64,000 nucleotides of DNA from Planctomycetota bacterium. Lineage in GTDB: Bacteria; Planctomycetota; Phycisphaerae; Phycisphaerales; UBA5793. The translations under genes and the position numbers were made by a program. Below are positions 18,266 to 26,637 of this stretch, in pieces (within the stretch, counting starts at the first letter, position 1; each line of letters starts with the position of its first letter). The notes under the pieces are model-generated. The model did not search any database and was not told where the DNA came from. It saw nothing but the letters and a program-made list of their open reading frames with translations. The stretch is taken from positions 186,001 through 250,000 of the forward strand of contig JABFGK010000002.1 in the NCBI GenBank assembly GCA_013112555.1, in the 5' to 3' direction.

Positions 18266-19867
18266 CTACCCACCGTCGGCAGCAGGGGCTGCACGCGCCT
18301 GGCGATCGGCGTTGAGTCGGTCCATGATGATGGGGACGGCCGGCGGGATCCGGCTGCTGCCGGAGGTCCAGTTGCGAATCATCGAGAGGTGATTCCCATC
18401 GACCATCGTGAAGTCATCAACGGCATCAAGCCGGGCTGAATCGAGTGTGACACACCCATCCCCGACGCCGCCGACCAGTTCGGTGAATGCCTGCCCGGTC
18501 TCGTCAAGTGGCTCATTCATGGCATCCGGTGTGATGCCTTTGAGGCGCTGCTCAAGTTCCGAGACGGCATCGGCAGTAATCGGCGATGCCATCCCGGCGA
18601 TAATCGTCAGGTGCACCCCATCCGGCATCGGCCGGCTGTTGAGTTCGGTGAGATACGGGCTGCCGGGTTTCAAGTCGTCGGCCGCCTCGCCCGAGCCGTC
18701 GTACAGGGCCCCAAGCAGCAGCCCCTCACCACTGAGTGCTCGCTCGAACTGCTCGCGAATCTCGGTCGCGATGCGCAACTTCGCCAGTGTGGAGCCGTGG
18801 TTCGGCGTGCCCACCATCACGAGTCGCTGCACATCCGGGTAGATTTCATGGCCGGACCCGTGCCCAGCGTAGTACTGCGGGTTCGTCAGGATCTCCCGCG
18901 AGACCAGGCCGCCCATACTGTGCGTCACGAGGCTGATGCGCTCGATGCCGGCTGCCTTCAACTGTGCAAAGTTCTGCGCCACATCGTCAGCCGAGTCGAG
19001 GATTGCCTGATCATTCGGGTAATCGAGTTCAAGCACGAAGTAGTCTTCTTCGAGCAGTGGCGGGATGACGGAACGCCATAACTTCCCCGGTTCATCGAGG
19101 CCGTGAATCAGAACGACTGCATGCGTCGGCAAACCCTCGGCCGCGTCCGAAGTGACAAAGGCGTCAAACGGCATTTCCGACCCGTCGGCCCGGTGCACCG
19201 TGATTCCGAACTGCGCCTGGGCTGCAGCCGCTGCATCAGGGAAGATGGTGCCGAGCAGGCGACGGAGCCCTTCCTGCATCTGCGACCGATCACGTCGCAG
19301 GCGCCACTGGTCGATTTCCATGACCATCTGATCGTCTGTGACGTCAAACGCCACGACGCCGCGTGTCACCTGTTCGATTGCCATCAGGCCCAGACCCGTC
19401 TGCCCTCCCTTGACGGGAATCTGCCACTTGATTGCCTGGGTGATCGCCGACCCGTTCAAGCCGAGTTCATCGCCGAGAACCCCGAGCATGACCCCCAGGT
19501 CCAGCGCACCGTCACTGAGCGGGATCACCACGCGCTTAATCGTCGGATCGTCAGACTCAACCTGGGTGGCGACCACGGACATCAAGGCCCCGTCACCGTT
19601 GGATCCGTCGGACGCGGTCGCTGCAGGCATCTGCTCACTGCCGCCTGATGAGGCTGTTGCCTGCCCGGCTGCGGGCGTGTTCGAGTTCGGACCCGGAGTC
19701 GGCGACAGCATCCAGGCACCGGTAATGACGGCCACCGAGACGGCTGCCAGGCCCAGAATCAGTACGACGACAACCACCAGTACGATGGTCAGAGCCGAGC
19801 CGGTGCACACACCGGGCTGCCTGCTATTTGAGTGAGTATCAGTCGCCTTCGAAGTCAACATCCGCAT
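18266..19867 (-). CDS. Membrane-anchored alpha/beta hydrolase, lipase-like
   Basis: A 533-residue protein with one N-terminal transmembrane helix (about 25-53), a low-complexity spacer (54-95), a domain of unknown type (about 100-240) and an alpha/beta hydrolase domain. The hydrolase shows LIHGLDEPG (253-261) for the oxyanion hole, the nucleophile elbow VTHSMGG with Ser 317, and a plausible catalytic His in VDGNHLSMI (about 493). GTPNHGS is typical of lipases and PGAP1-like enzymes. Its ATG overlaps the MlaD stop as TGATG, so it is coupled to a phospholipid transport system. A role on phospholipids in the periplasm is inferred. Confidence 0.8.
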   Translation of the reverse strand: MRMLTSKATDTHSNSRQPGVCTGSALTIVLVVVVVLILGLAAVSVAVITGAWMLSPTPGPNSNTPAAGQATASSGGSEQMPAATASDGSNGDGALMSVVATQVESDDPTIKRVVIPLSDGALDLGVMLGVLGDELGLNGSAITQAIKWQIPVKGGQTGLGLMAIEQVTRGVVAFDVTDDQMVMEIDQWRLRRDRSQMQEGLRRLLGTIFPDAAAAAQAQFGITVHRADGSEMPFDAFVTSDAAEGLPTHAVVLIHGLDEPGKLWRSVIPPLLEEDYFVLELDYPNDQAILDSADDVAQNFAQLKAAGIERISLVTHSMGGLVSREILTNPQYYAGHGSGHEIYPDVQRLVMVGTPNHGSTLAKLRIATEIREQFERALSGEGLLLGALYDGSGEAADDLKPGSPYLTELNSRPMPDGVHLTIIAGMASPITADAVSELEQRLKGITPDAMNEPLDETGQAFTELVGGVGDGCVTLDSARLDAVDDFTMVDGNHLSMIRNWTSGSSRIPPAVPIIMDRLNADRQARAAPAADGG

Positions 19868-21186
19868 CAGTTCGTCCCACTTGATTGGTTGAGCAGTTTC
19901 TCAAACATGCCCTGCTCTTTTTCCTTATACGTGCTGAAACGTTGTTGGAGTTCCTCCAGAAGGAGTTTCATGTCCGGAGAATCGGGATCGGTTGAGGCCC
20001 CCTGGCGAGCCTGCAGTGCCTCGATCGCGATCACGGTGGCGTTCAGATCGGACACCGCCGCTGCATAGGTCCGGACCGATTCATGCAGTTCCGATTCGGC
20101 CACTTCGTTCCGACTCGGATCATAGATCAGCTTCCAGGGCTGCGAGCGAATCTCGATCATGGCGAGTTTCAGGAAGTTCGAGGCAATCCGCATGTTCCCG
20201 AGGATGCGTGACACCTCAGGCAGCCGGGCGATCAAGCCTTCATCAATGTGCCCGATCACCGTATTGGCCCTCTCCATCGCGCTCTTGCCCTGAGCAATGG
20301 CACTGTCCACTTCACCGATGGTGACGCTGTTAAAGTGAGCCGTCGTCTCCTTGAGATTGTCAATGGTCTCCAACGCGCCCGGCCTGGCCAGTGCGAGAGC
20401 CTCACGGGCCTCATTGATGGCCAGATCGGCATCGACCAGTACCCGGTCCGCATCATCGACCACACCGGGCACTTTGTCGCTGGCCTGCTCGATGTTCACG
20501 GCGATCCGATCGACGCGCGTCATCCACTGCGGCCAGTACTGCTGAATTTCAGCGATCATTTCGCGCACGCGCTCCAGCGAAGACTTGGCAGACTGGACCA
20601 ACGCATCACCATTCTGCTCGACCAGACTGTTGAACCGGCCGGCCAGTTCCTTCAGGTCTGCAGAGATGTCCTCGACATTGCCCATGATCACCGAGACCTG
20701 TTCGACATCGATGCCGGCACTCTTGAGCAACAACGACTCGGCAATATCGCCGGCAAGCATATCGCCCGCGGCCATGGGTTGCCCCGTCCCGAGATTGTCA
20801 ATGTTCAGCGTGGTCCCACTCCCAATCAGCGGCAGCACCAGACCCACCCGAGCGCCGGTGCGCAGCTCGAATCTCTTTTCCAGCCGGAACGTGGCCAGCA
20901 CACGCTCCTCTTCCACCATCTGCCCGGGAACCTTGGACTCGACCAGCACCGGCCCAAGCCCGACATCAAGCACCGACCCGCCTCGGATGCCGCCGACGGT
21001 CACATCGGACCCCTTCTGCAACCCGGGGACGCCGAGGTTCAACGGGAAGTGGGCGACATACTCGTTACTGCCCATCAGCCCGCCGATGTTGGACAGCAGG
21101 TAGGTGACGAGTACAAACCCCACAATGGATGCGAGCACAAAGATGCCCGCAATCGTGTTGTTTCGCTGTCTCGTGCTGGTCGTCAT
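19867..21186 (-). CDS. mlaD: MlaD/MCE family lipid transport protein
   Basis: A 439-residue protein with a transmembrane anchor at about 12-32 and an MCE domain (about 38-115): VPGLQKGSDVTVGGIRGGSV and GARVGLVLPLIGSGTTLNID. The long C-terminal part (about 165-435) is helical, with heptad-like stretches that resemble the extended helices of MCE rings. It binds phospholipid in the periplasm between inner and outer membrane. Gene order is mlaF, mlaD, hydrolase; mlaF ends 88 nt upstream and the hydrolase start overlaps this stop. The permease MlaE is not in the window. It is much longer than E. coli MlaD (183 residues). Confidence 0.85.
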   Translation of the reverse strand: MTTSTRQRNNTIAGIFVLASIVGFVLVTYLLSNIGGLMGSNEYVAHFPLNLGVPGLQKGSDVTVGGIRGGSVLDVGLGPVLVESKVPGQMVEEERVLATFRLEKRFELRTGARVGLVLPLIGSGTTLNIDNLGTGQPMAAGDMLAGDIAESLLLKSAGIDVEQVSVIMGNVEDISADLKELAGRFNSLVEQNGDALVQSAKSSLERVREMIAEIQQYWPQWMTRVDRIAVNIEQASDKVPGVVDDADRVLVDADLAINEAREALALARPGALETIDNLKETTAHFNSVTIGEVDSAIAQGKSAMERANTVIGHIDEGLIARLPEVSRILGNMRIASNFLKLAMIEIRSQPWKLIYDPSRNEVAESELHESVRTYAAAVSDLNATVIAIEALQARQGASTDPDSPDMKLLLEELQQRFSTYKEKEQGMFEKLLNQSSGTN

Positions 21187-21274
21187 GACTCCGGCATTCC
21201 TTTGCTACATCCGCTGACGATCGTCGCGATACCACCTCTGACTCTGAATCCGGTCGCGGCCGGGCTCCCGGCCT

Positions 21275-22168
21275 TCACTTGGCAATCCGCGTCGGCTGCA
21301 CGCTCGGCTCCGAGGAGAGCCTCGGCTCCGGCAGACCGATCAGTGCCTCGGCATAGTTGGTCACCTCGCGCCGCTGTGTGATCGGGCCCTCGGCATCACC
21401 GCGTACAAACTGTCGAACCGTGGCCTTGTCCTCGCACAAGCCGTCGGCCGGCCGGTCCCGCAGATCCTCGAAGTATGACCGTTCGGCCACCACGAGCATT
21501 CGGCCCTTGTCGAGCATGGCCATTCGATCGGCAATCGCAAACGCCGAGTCCATTTCGTGGGTGACGACCACACTCGTCACGCCGAGTTTCCGCGTCAGAT
21601 CGATAATCAACTTGTCGATCCCGGCACTCGTGACCGGATCGAGACCCGCTGACGGCTCATCGTAAAACAGGATCTTGGGGTCCAGCGCGAGGGCACGAGC
21701 AAGCCCGGCCCGTTTCTTCATCCCGCCTGAGATCTGGGCCGGGTACTTCGTGGCATGTTCGCGCAGCCCGACCAGTTCCAGTTTAATCTTGACTTGAATG
21801 TCGATAATATTCTGGTCCAGGGTTGTGTGTTCCTGCAACGGCAGGGCCACATTTTCAGCTACGGTCATGGATTGAAACAGGGCCCCGGACTGGAACAGGA
21901 TACCGAACTGGCGTCGCAGCCGGTTCATTCCGTCCTCGTCCACCTCTGAGAGATCGCGCCCGAGCAGCATCACCGACCCCTCATCGGGTCGGAGGGCACC
22001 GATCATGTGCCTTAGCAGGGTCGATTTTCCACTCCCGGACCCCCCCATGACCACCATGATTTCGCCCGGCATGACCTCGAGATCGACGCCGGCAAGCACG
22101 GTTCGGGAATCAAACCGCTTGACCAGTTGCCGGACCGAAATGATGGATTCCTGGCTCAACAGATACAC
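21275..22168 (-). CDS. mlaF: ABC transporter ATPase, MlaF-like
   Basis: A 297-residue ATPase that powers phospholipid transport with an MlaE-type permease. Walker A GGSGSGKST is at 42-50, the signature stretch is ISGGMKKRAGLARALA (about 145-160), Walker B is ILFYDEPSAGLDP and the H-loop is VVVTHEMDSAFAIADR. SGGMKKR is characteristic of the Mla/MCE branch of ABC proteins. The C-terminal 50 residues extend past the usual end. The frame opens with GTG at 22168 without a good ribosome site; a TTG four codons in is possible. It is the first gene of the mla operon and divergent from 22437. Confidence 0.9.
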   Translation of the reverse strand: MYLLSQESIISVRQLVKRFDSRTVLAGVDLEVMPGEIMVVMGGSGSGKSTLLRHMIGALRPDEGSVMLLGRDLSEVDEDGMNRLRRQFGILFQSGALFQSMTVAENVALPLQEHTTLDQNIIDIQVKIKLELVGLREHATKYPAQISGGMKKRAGLARALALDPKILFYDEPSAGLDPVTSAGIDKLIIDLTRKLGVTSVVVTHEMDSAFAIADRMAMLDKGRMLVVAERSYFEDLRDRPADGLCEDKATVRQFVRGDAEGPITQRREVTNYAEALIGLPEPRLSSEPSVQPTRIAK

Positions 22169-22436
22169 CCAACCCAGAAAAGCGTGGCAGCAGGTACCAG
22201 TATCGGCCGATATCTATGCCAAACCGCCTTGTAATGAATCATATACCCTGAACATTCCCGGTATGCTGACGGTATCATACTCGTATCTGCCCCCCCTATG
22301 ATGCGGTCAGACCCATCGACCGCGCACCGGCCCGTGACAGGGACCAGCGGCCACAGGTCAGGTGGTGACAGGGCGAGGGCAAATCGGTAGACAGGCTCGG
22401 CCCGGATTCGAGGACACGAAAAGAGAGGATATAGCG

Positions 22437-23531
22437 ATGAAGAGAGCATTCGCGAGTTCCGTGGCGCTTTTGTGCACCGCGGCCCTGATGACATCGTCAG
22501 CAATGGCCAGACCCCCGAAAAAGGGGGACAAACTCCCGGCGGTGCGCGTCACTGACCTGCATAACAACGATGAGTACAACGTCGATCTCAATGATCTCGA
22601 AGGCTACGTCGTCGTCGTCGAGTTCTGGGCAACCTGGTGTGGACCGTGCAAGCGAAGCATCCCGCATCTGAACGAACTCCATCACGAATATGCCGATGAC
22701 GGAGTCGTAATTATCGGCGTATCCGATGAGCCGTCTTCCAAGGTGGCACCGTTCATCAAGACCATGCCGATGGACTACATCGTCGCCTCCGGCGGCGGGC
22801 AGGCGAACAAGGACTTCGGGATCCGTGGGATTCCGCATGCCTTCGTCGTCGATGCCAAGGGCATCGTGCAGTGGGACGGCCATCCCCAGGACAGCGGTTT
22901 CGAGAAGGCCATCGAGAAGGCACTCAAGGACACTCCGCCCACACGACGTCTCGGCGGCGGCCCGGAGCACAACGAGCGCGTCCTGGCCAAGGCGGAAGCC
23001 AACCTCAAGGCCGGCGACATCGACGGTGCCCTCGTTTCACTGCGTCGGCTCGACCATGATTCCATCCCTGAGGGCGAAGGCCACGCTGCCAGACTCCGCA
23101 GTGTGCGCGGCCAGCTCGAGCCGGTCGCCCGCTCCAAGTTCAACGTGGCCATGGAGGACGTCAAGGCCCAGCGCTACGTCGAAGCCATGACGGCACTCGA
23201 GTATGTCGCAACCAAGTTCAAGGGCTTGTCCATCCCGGTGGCCGATCAGGCAGCCGAGCAACTCAAGAAACTCGAGAATGACCCGGCCGTCCTCAAGGCC
23301 AAGCGATCGGCAGCCAATGAGAAACTGGCAGCCAACATGCTCAAACGAGCAACCAAGTATGCGGCCGCTGACGAACATGAGGCTGCCTACCGCAAGATGC
23401 TCGCGCTGGTCGACAAGTATCCGGACACCGCTGCAGCCGTCAAGGCCCGTGCGCAGGTGGCTGAGTACGAATCTGACGATGAGTTCATTCGTAGCGTTGT
23501 GGATCAGGTAAAAGACGAAAAGGGCGGCTAA
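22437..23531 (+). CDS. Exported thioredoxin-like (TlpA/ResA type) protein with helical C-terminal domain
   Basis: A 364-residue exported protein. Signal peptide about 1-24 (ending SAMAR); redoxin domain about 28-165 with VVEFWATWCGPCKRSIPH (active-site CGPC at 68-71) and the cis-proline loop GIRGIPHAFVVD. The rest (about 170-364) is alpha-helical and lysine/alanine rich, with TPR-like repeats (EANLKAGDIDGALVSLRRLD, KYAAADEHEAAYRKMLALVD). TlpA-type proteins reduce disulfides in the periplasm, for example in cytochrome maturation. The ATG at 22437 follows GAGAGG by 8 nt. A strong terminator lies about 100 nt downstream, so it is transcribed alone. Confidence 0.87.
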   Translation: MKRAFASSVALLCTAALMTSSAMARPPKKGDKLPAVRVTDLHNNDEYNVDLNDLEGYVVVVEFWATWCGPCKRSIPHLNELHHEYADDGVVIIGVSDEPSSKVAPFIKTMPMDYIVASGGGQANKDFGIRGIPHAFVVDAKGIVQWDGHPQDSGFEKAIEKALKDTPPTRRLGGGPEHNERVLAKAEANLKAGDIDGALVSLRRLDHDSIPEGEGHAARLRSVRGQLEPVARSKFNVAMEDVKAQRYVEAMTALEYVATKFKGLSIPVADQAAEQLKKLENDPAVLKAKRSAANEKLAANMLKRATKYAAADEHEAAYRKMLALVDKYPDTAAAVKARAQVAEYESDDEFIRSVVDQVKDEKGG

Positions 23532-23634
23532 TGCCCCCGACCGGATTGAGCGCTGAGCCGACGGGGCCCCACTTCAGCCCTGACGTGCCGGCACTCTGAA
23601 TAACCGGTTCATTTGAATACTCGCTGAGAGATGT

Positions 23635-23672
23635 GGGCATCCGGGAACTTTCCTGGATGCCCGCTTTTTTTT
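23635..23672 (+). terminator. Intrinsic terminator of the thioredoxin-like gene
   Basis: GGGCATCC (23635-23642) pairs with GGATGCCC (23655-23662); the inner GGGAA and TTCCT can extend the stem. An eight-T run follows at 23665-23672. This is a textbook rho-independent terminator on the plus strand. Confidence 0.9.
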
Positions 23673-23758
23673 GGAGGGGGGGAAGGGGGACTCGTGACAT
23701 CATTGATGGTGATGGGCGCACCGGCCCCTGCTGACGCTGTCGGCTCGGATGGGTGTTG

Positions 23759-24376
23759 CTACCCGTAGTACCGAATCACCCCGACGACAATCCCCTGGAC
23801 CGTACAGTCCTTGACGAGAATCGGTTCGTAGGCGTCATTGGCCGGCTGCAGCCGGATGTGATCCTTCTCCCGATAAAACGTCTTGAGCGTCGTCTCGCCG
23901 TTTGGCAGCAGGGCCACGACTCGCTCGCCGTTGCGGGCAACGTCCTTGCGCTCGATCAGGACATAATCACCGTCCCAGATGCCCTCATCCTGCATCGAAT
24001 CACCCTCGACGCGCAGCGCAAAGACCGCCCCGCTGCGACCTCGTTGGGGCCCGAAGAATGATTCGAGATCCAGTTCGTCCTGGTTGGCCACCTTCTCAAT
24101 CGGATAGCCGGCTGCAATCCGACCCACCAACGGGAAGCGGAACGGCCGCGACTCATCCGGCACGACGGCATCGTCAGGAATGGTTAAAGAGCGTGCCTTG
24201 TTCGGATCGCGCTCGAGTGCGCCTTTTTTGATGAGTGCCTCGACGTGTTCGAACACCGTGACCTTGCTGACCTGCACTTCGTCGGCGATTTCCTGCAACG
24301 TCGGCGAATAGCCAAACCGAGTTCTCCAGTCGCGCACGATCTGAAGGATTCGCAACTGTTTCGGCGTGAGATTCAT
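23759..24376 (-). CDS. lexA: LexA repressor
   Basis: A 205-residue SOS repressor. The winged-helix DNA-binding domain (about 1-65) has LTPKQLRILQIVRDW and SPTLQEIADEVQVSKVTVFE; the S24 peptidase domain follows. The self-cleavage site AAG lies in VGRIAAGYP (Ala 89/Gly 90), the catalytic Ser 127 is in EGDSMQDEG and the Lys 165 base in TTLKTFYRE, so it is intact. The ATG at 24376 is decided by AAAGGA 6 nt upstream and by homology. No operator could be assigned with confidence; GGTACGGGGAGGTACT just upstream (about 24392-24407) is a possible self-regulatory site. Confidence 0.94.
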   Translation of the reverse strand: MNLTPKQLRILQIVRDWRTRFGYSPTLQEIADEVQVSKVTVFEHVEALIKKGALERDPNKARSLTIPDDAVVPDESRPFRFPLVGRIAAGYPIEKVANQDELDLESFFGPQRGRSGAVFALRVEGDSMQDEGIWDGDYVLIERKDVARNGERVVALLPNGETTLKTFYREKDHIRLQPANDAYEPILVKDCTVQGIVVGVIRYYG

Positions 24377-24911
24377 GTGACGTCCTTTCCTGAGTACCTC
24401 CCCGTACCCCGTGTCGATGCTCGCTCCTGCCGGTCCCCTCCATCGGGTCTGCCCCGACCGAAACCGGCACACGATCGGCCGGCTGCTGCACCCGAGTGAC
24501 CAACGATCCGCACACGCTCTGCTGCTGCTGTCGCTGTCGATCACCGTGAGATGCTGATACTGATGAACTCCTCAGCGAATCGGCGGCAGTTGGCATTAGC
24601 CCTCCCGCGCTGACCGCAGCAGCCTCAGGAGCCAGCATCCAACGTCGCTGAGGCTGGATCATCTGCATCAGTGCCAGCCTCTGGGCCTGTACCGCCAGCA
24701 GGGCTGAGCCGGCAACATCGCCGATTCGATATGCGACTCGCGCACCCCGGCCGCGTTTCGACCGCCTACCTCCGTTACCGCCTCCGGCAACAGTCTGCGG
24801 CCCGGTGTCTGGGTCACAGGGGGCCTGAATCGCCGCCAGTTTCCCACCGGACCCCACAATCCACGTCTCATACTCCTGACCCGGCCCGATACGCACCAGC
24901 GGACGTCCCAT
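24174..24911 (-). CDS. Hypothetical protein overlapping lexA
   Basis: The frame starts at an ATG at 24911 with AGGAG 7-8 nt upstream, a better ribosome site than most genes here. The first 120 or so codons look like real coding sequence (MGRPLVRIGPGQEYETWIVG, then a glycine/arginine-rich stretch, then RVAYRIGDVAGSALLAVQAQ and a Q-rich helix). No family is recognised. The frame continues past the lexA start and ends at 24174 inside lexA, an overlap of about 200 nt in a different frame; that tail is probably not selected. Either the protein ends in the overlap, or a frameshift has removed an earlier stop. Co-transcription with lexA is likely. Confidence 0.4.
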   Translation of the reverse strand: MGRPLVRIGPGQEYETWIVGSGGKLAAIQAPCDPDTGPQTVAGGGNGGRRSKRGRGARVAYRIGDVAGSALLAVQAQRLALMQMIQPQRRWMLAPEAAAVSAGGLMPTAADSLRSSSVSASHGDRQRQQQQSVCGSLVTRVQQPADRVPVSVGADPMEGTGRSEHRHGVRGGTQERTSHESHAETVANPSDRARLENSVWLFADVAGNRRRSAGQQGHGVRTRRGTHQKRRTRARSEQGTLFNHS

Positions 24912-25247
24912 GTCACAACTCCTGTCGTCCTGCCTCACTCCATGCCGCCTTCGGCCGAGGCCCGTTCGGATAACATTACCCTATCATTTACCGCACTTCA
25001 AGCCCAGAGTACAAACTTTTACCTAAAATACCCCTGCCCCATCCCCCACTCCCGTTTGCCCATAATTGGGTGCTCAGTCTGATACCGACTCAATACGGAT
25101 GGCCCGCTAACCGATTCCTGTCTCAGGCACAGTCCGGGAGCGGTCGGTATGCGGTCGCCCCCAGTCGGTGCTCTGCGACAGACGGCATGATGTGACAGTG
25201 AGCGTCGAGATCGCTTGCGGTCGCAATCCAGATCGGGATGAGCGCAT
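24912..25247. other. Intergenic region between divergent genes
   Basis: 336 nt between the minus-strand gene ending its 5' side at 24911 and the plus-strand gene at 25248. It is AT-richer near 24960-25060 and should hold both promoters. No repeat or RNA structure was recognised. Confidence 0.5.
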
Positions 25248-26636
25248 ATGCCTTCTCTACAGCAATCCGTACAGCCGGCACCCATTACACGACTCATGAA
25301 GCGCGCCCTCACACGAGGGCTCCGACATGCCTCGTCTCTCTGGCACGGGATGCGCACGTTCCGGCTCATGGCAGGCCGCAGGACAGGGGCATCAGGCCGT
25401 CATGGTGAACCGGCCGAGTCACCACTCAAGGCCACCTGTTCCATGCTGGCCGATACCTTCAAAAAGACCCCCGCACGAGATGACACCGAGGCCTCGGCGC
25501 TGATTACGGCTGCCGTCCGGTCAGGAATGGCTGTGCCGAAGGTGGCCGATCTCTGTGCCCGATGGCACCTGGGACACCAGGAGCCGGATCGTGCCGTCAC
25601 TTGCATTGATCGATACCTGCTGACCCGGTCGTCCAGCGGGCGTCTGCTGTTGAATGTGGCCCACTGCCTCAGTGGGTGTCGCTCGTCGGCCCACCTTGAT
25701 CTGGCAGCGTGGTCGGCTGATGACTCCTGCCCGGTCCAGGCACGACGGCTCCTGGCGCTGATGGAGGCCGATGAGGGCAGACGCGATGCAGCATTGGCTG
25801 CGTTCCGCCGTAACATCGACCAGATTGACGATGCATGCTCCATCAAGGGCCTGCTGCTGATGAGCGCAGAGGCCGGCATGACGGAACTGGCAAATCAATG
25901 GGCTGAGCGATTGGCACAAACCCCGTGTGCCTGGATCTCGCACCCCCATCTCGAATCGATTCTGGAACAATTCGGCTATCGGCATCGCCCTGCCGAGTAC
26001 GGCCCGCCTCCTGCAATCCTCGTCGAGCGATTGTCTGTCGAGTTGCTCGGTGACGAGAGTCTGATCCCGTCACTCATCGCTGCTGCCGAAGCGGAACCTG
26101 ATGCATCAACGTGCCGACTCCTCGAGTCAGCCATCCAACGGGCACTGCCGAATCTCGAGGATCACGTCACAGCCCTGGAATCATTGGCCCGACTGGCGAT
26201 GCTCAGCGGAAATGAGCGCCAGGCATACTCGTGGATCGTCAAGGGACTCGACGCAGATCCGAAATCAGTACCATTGGCCATGCTGTTGGCCGATCTGCTC
26301 CCCGCCGACGCCACCGGACCCACCGAAGCCGATCCAACTGTGCAGCCAAACGATGACCCGGTGACCGGGCGCGGCGAGGTGATCCCGTCGGTCGGGCACA
26401 TCCGAACGGACCACCCGGCCGAGACGGTCGCCAGAGCGGCCGTGCAGGTCGAGGAAAAGACCCAGATCACCGATCCTGTTGCCATCGTCGCTCTCGATGC
26501 GAGCAGCGCCGATGTGTCAGGTGAAGTCGAGCCGGACATGACCATCGATCCGGTTGCAGTCATCAGCACGGTGGCCCAGGCGCACCCGGACTGGCCGGAC
26601 GTGCAACGAGTCGCCAAACTCCTCAAGGTAGCATGA
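25248..26636 (+). CDS. Hypothetical helical-repeat protein
   Basis: A 462-residue protein, alpha-helical, with TPR-like pairs of helices (RRLLALMEADEGRRDAALAA, GLLLMSAEAGMTELANQWAE, LARLAMLSGNERQAYSWIVK). The N terminus is basic with no clear signal peptide. From about 355 a low-complexity acidic region follows before a final short helix (VQRVAKLLKVA). I do not recognise the family. The stop is 1 nt before the ATG of the next gene, which is also TPR-like, so the two form an operon and may act together as scaffold proteins. Confidence 0.6.
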   Translation: MPSLQQSVQPAPITRLMKRALTRGLRHASSLWHGMRTFRLMAGRRTGASGRHGEPAESPLKATCSMLADTFKKTPARDDTEASALITAAVRSGMAVPKVADLCARWHLGHQEPDRAVTCIDRYLLTRSSSGRLLLNVAHCLSGCRSSAHLDLAAWSADDSCPVQARRLLALMEADEGRRDAALAAFRRNIDQIDDACSIKGLLLMSAEAGMTELANQWAERLAQTPCAWISHPHLESILEQFGYRHRPAEYGPPPAILVERLSVELLGDESLIPSLIAAAEAEPDASTCRLLESAIQRALPNLEDHVTALESLARLAMLSGNERQAYSWIVKGLDADPKSVPLAMLLADLLPADATGPTEADPTVQPNDDPVTGRGEVIPSVGHIRTDHPAETVARAAVQVEEKTQITDPVAIVALDASSADVSGEVEPDMTIDPVAVISTVAQAHPDWPDVQRVAKLLKVA

Positions 26637-26637
26637 C

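Noticed and set aside
20248..21381. Open frame of 377 codons on the plus strand
   Set aside because: It lies antisense to the MCE/MlaD gene and reads like its shadow (many His, Arg and Pro residues, no motif); in GC-rich DNA long antisense frames are common.
24392..24407. LexA operator at GGTACGGGGAGGTACT
   Set aside because: The repeats are short and the LexA box of this group is not known to me; recorded only as a possibility.
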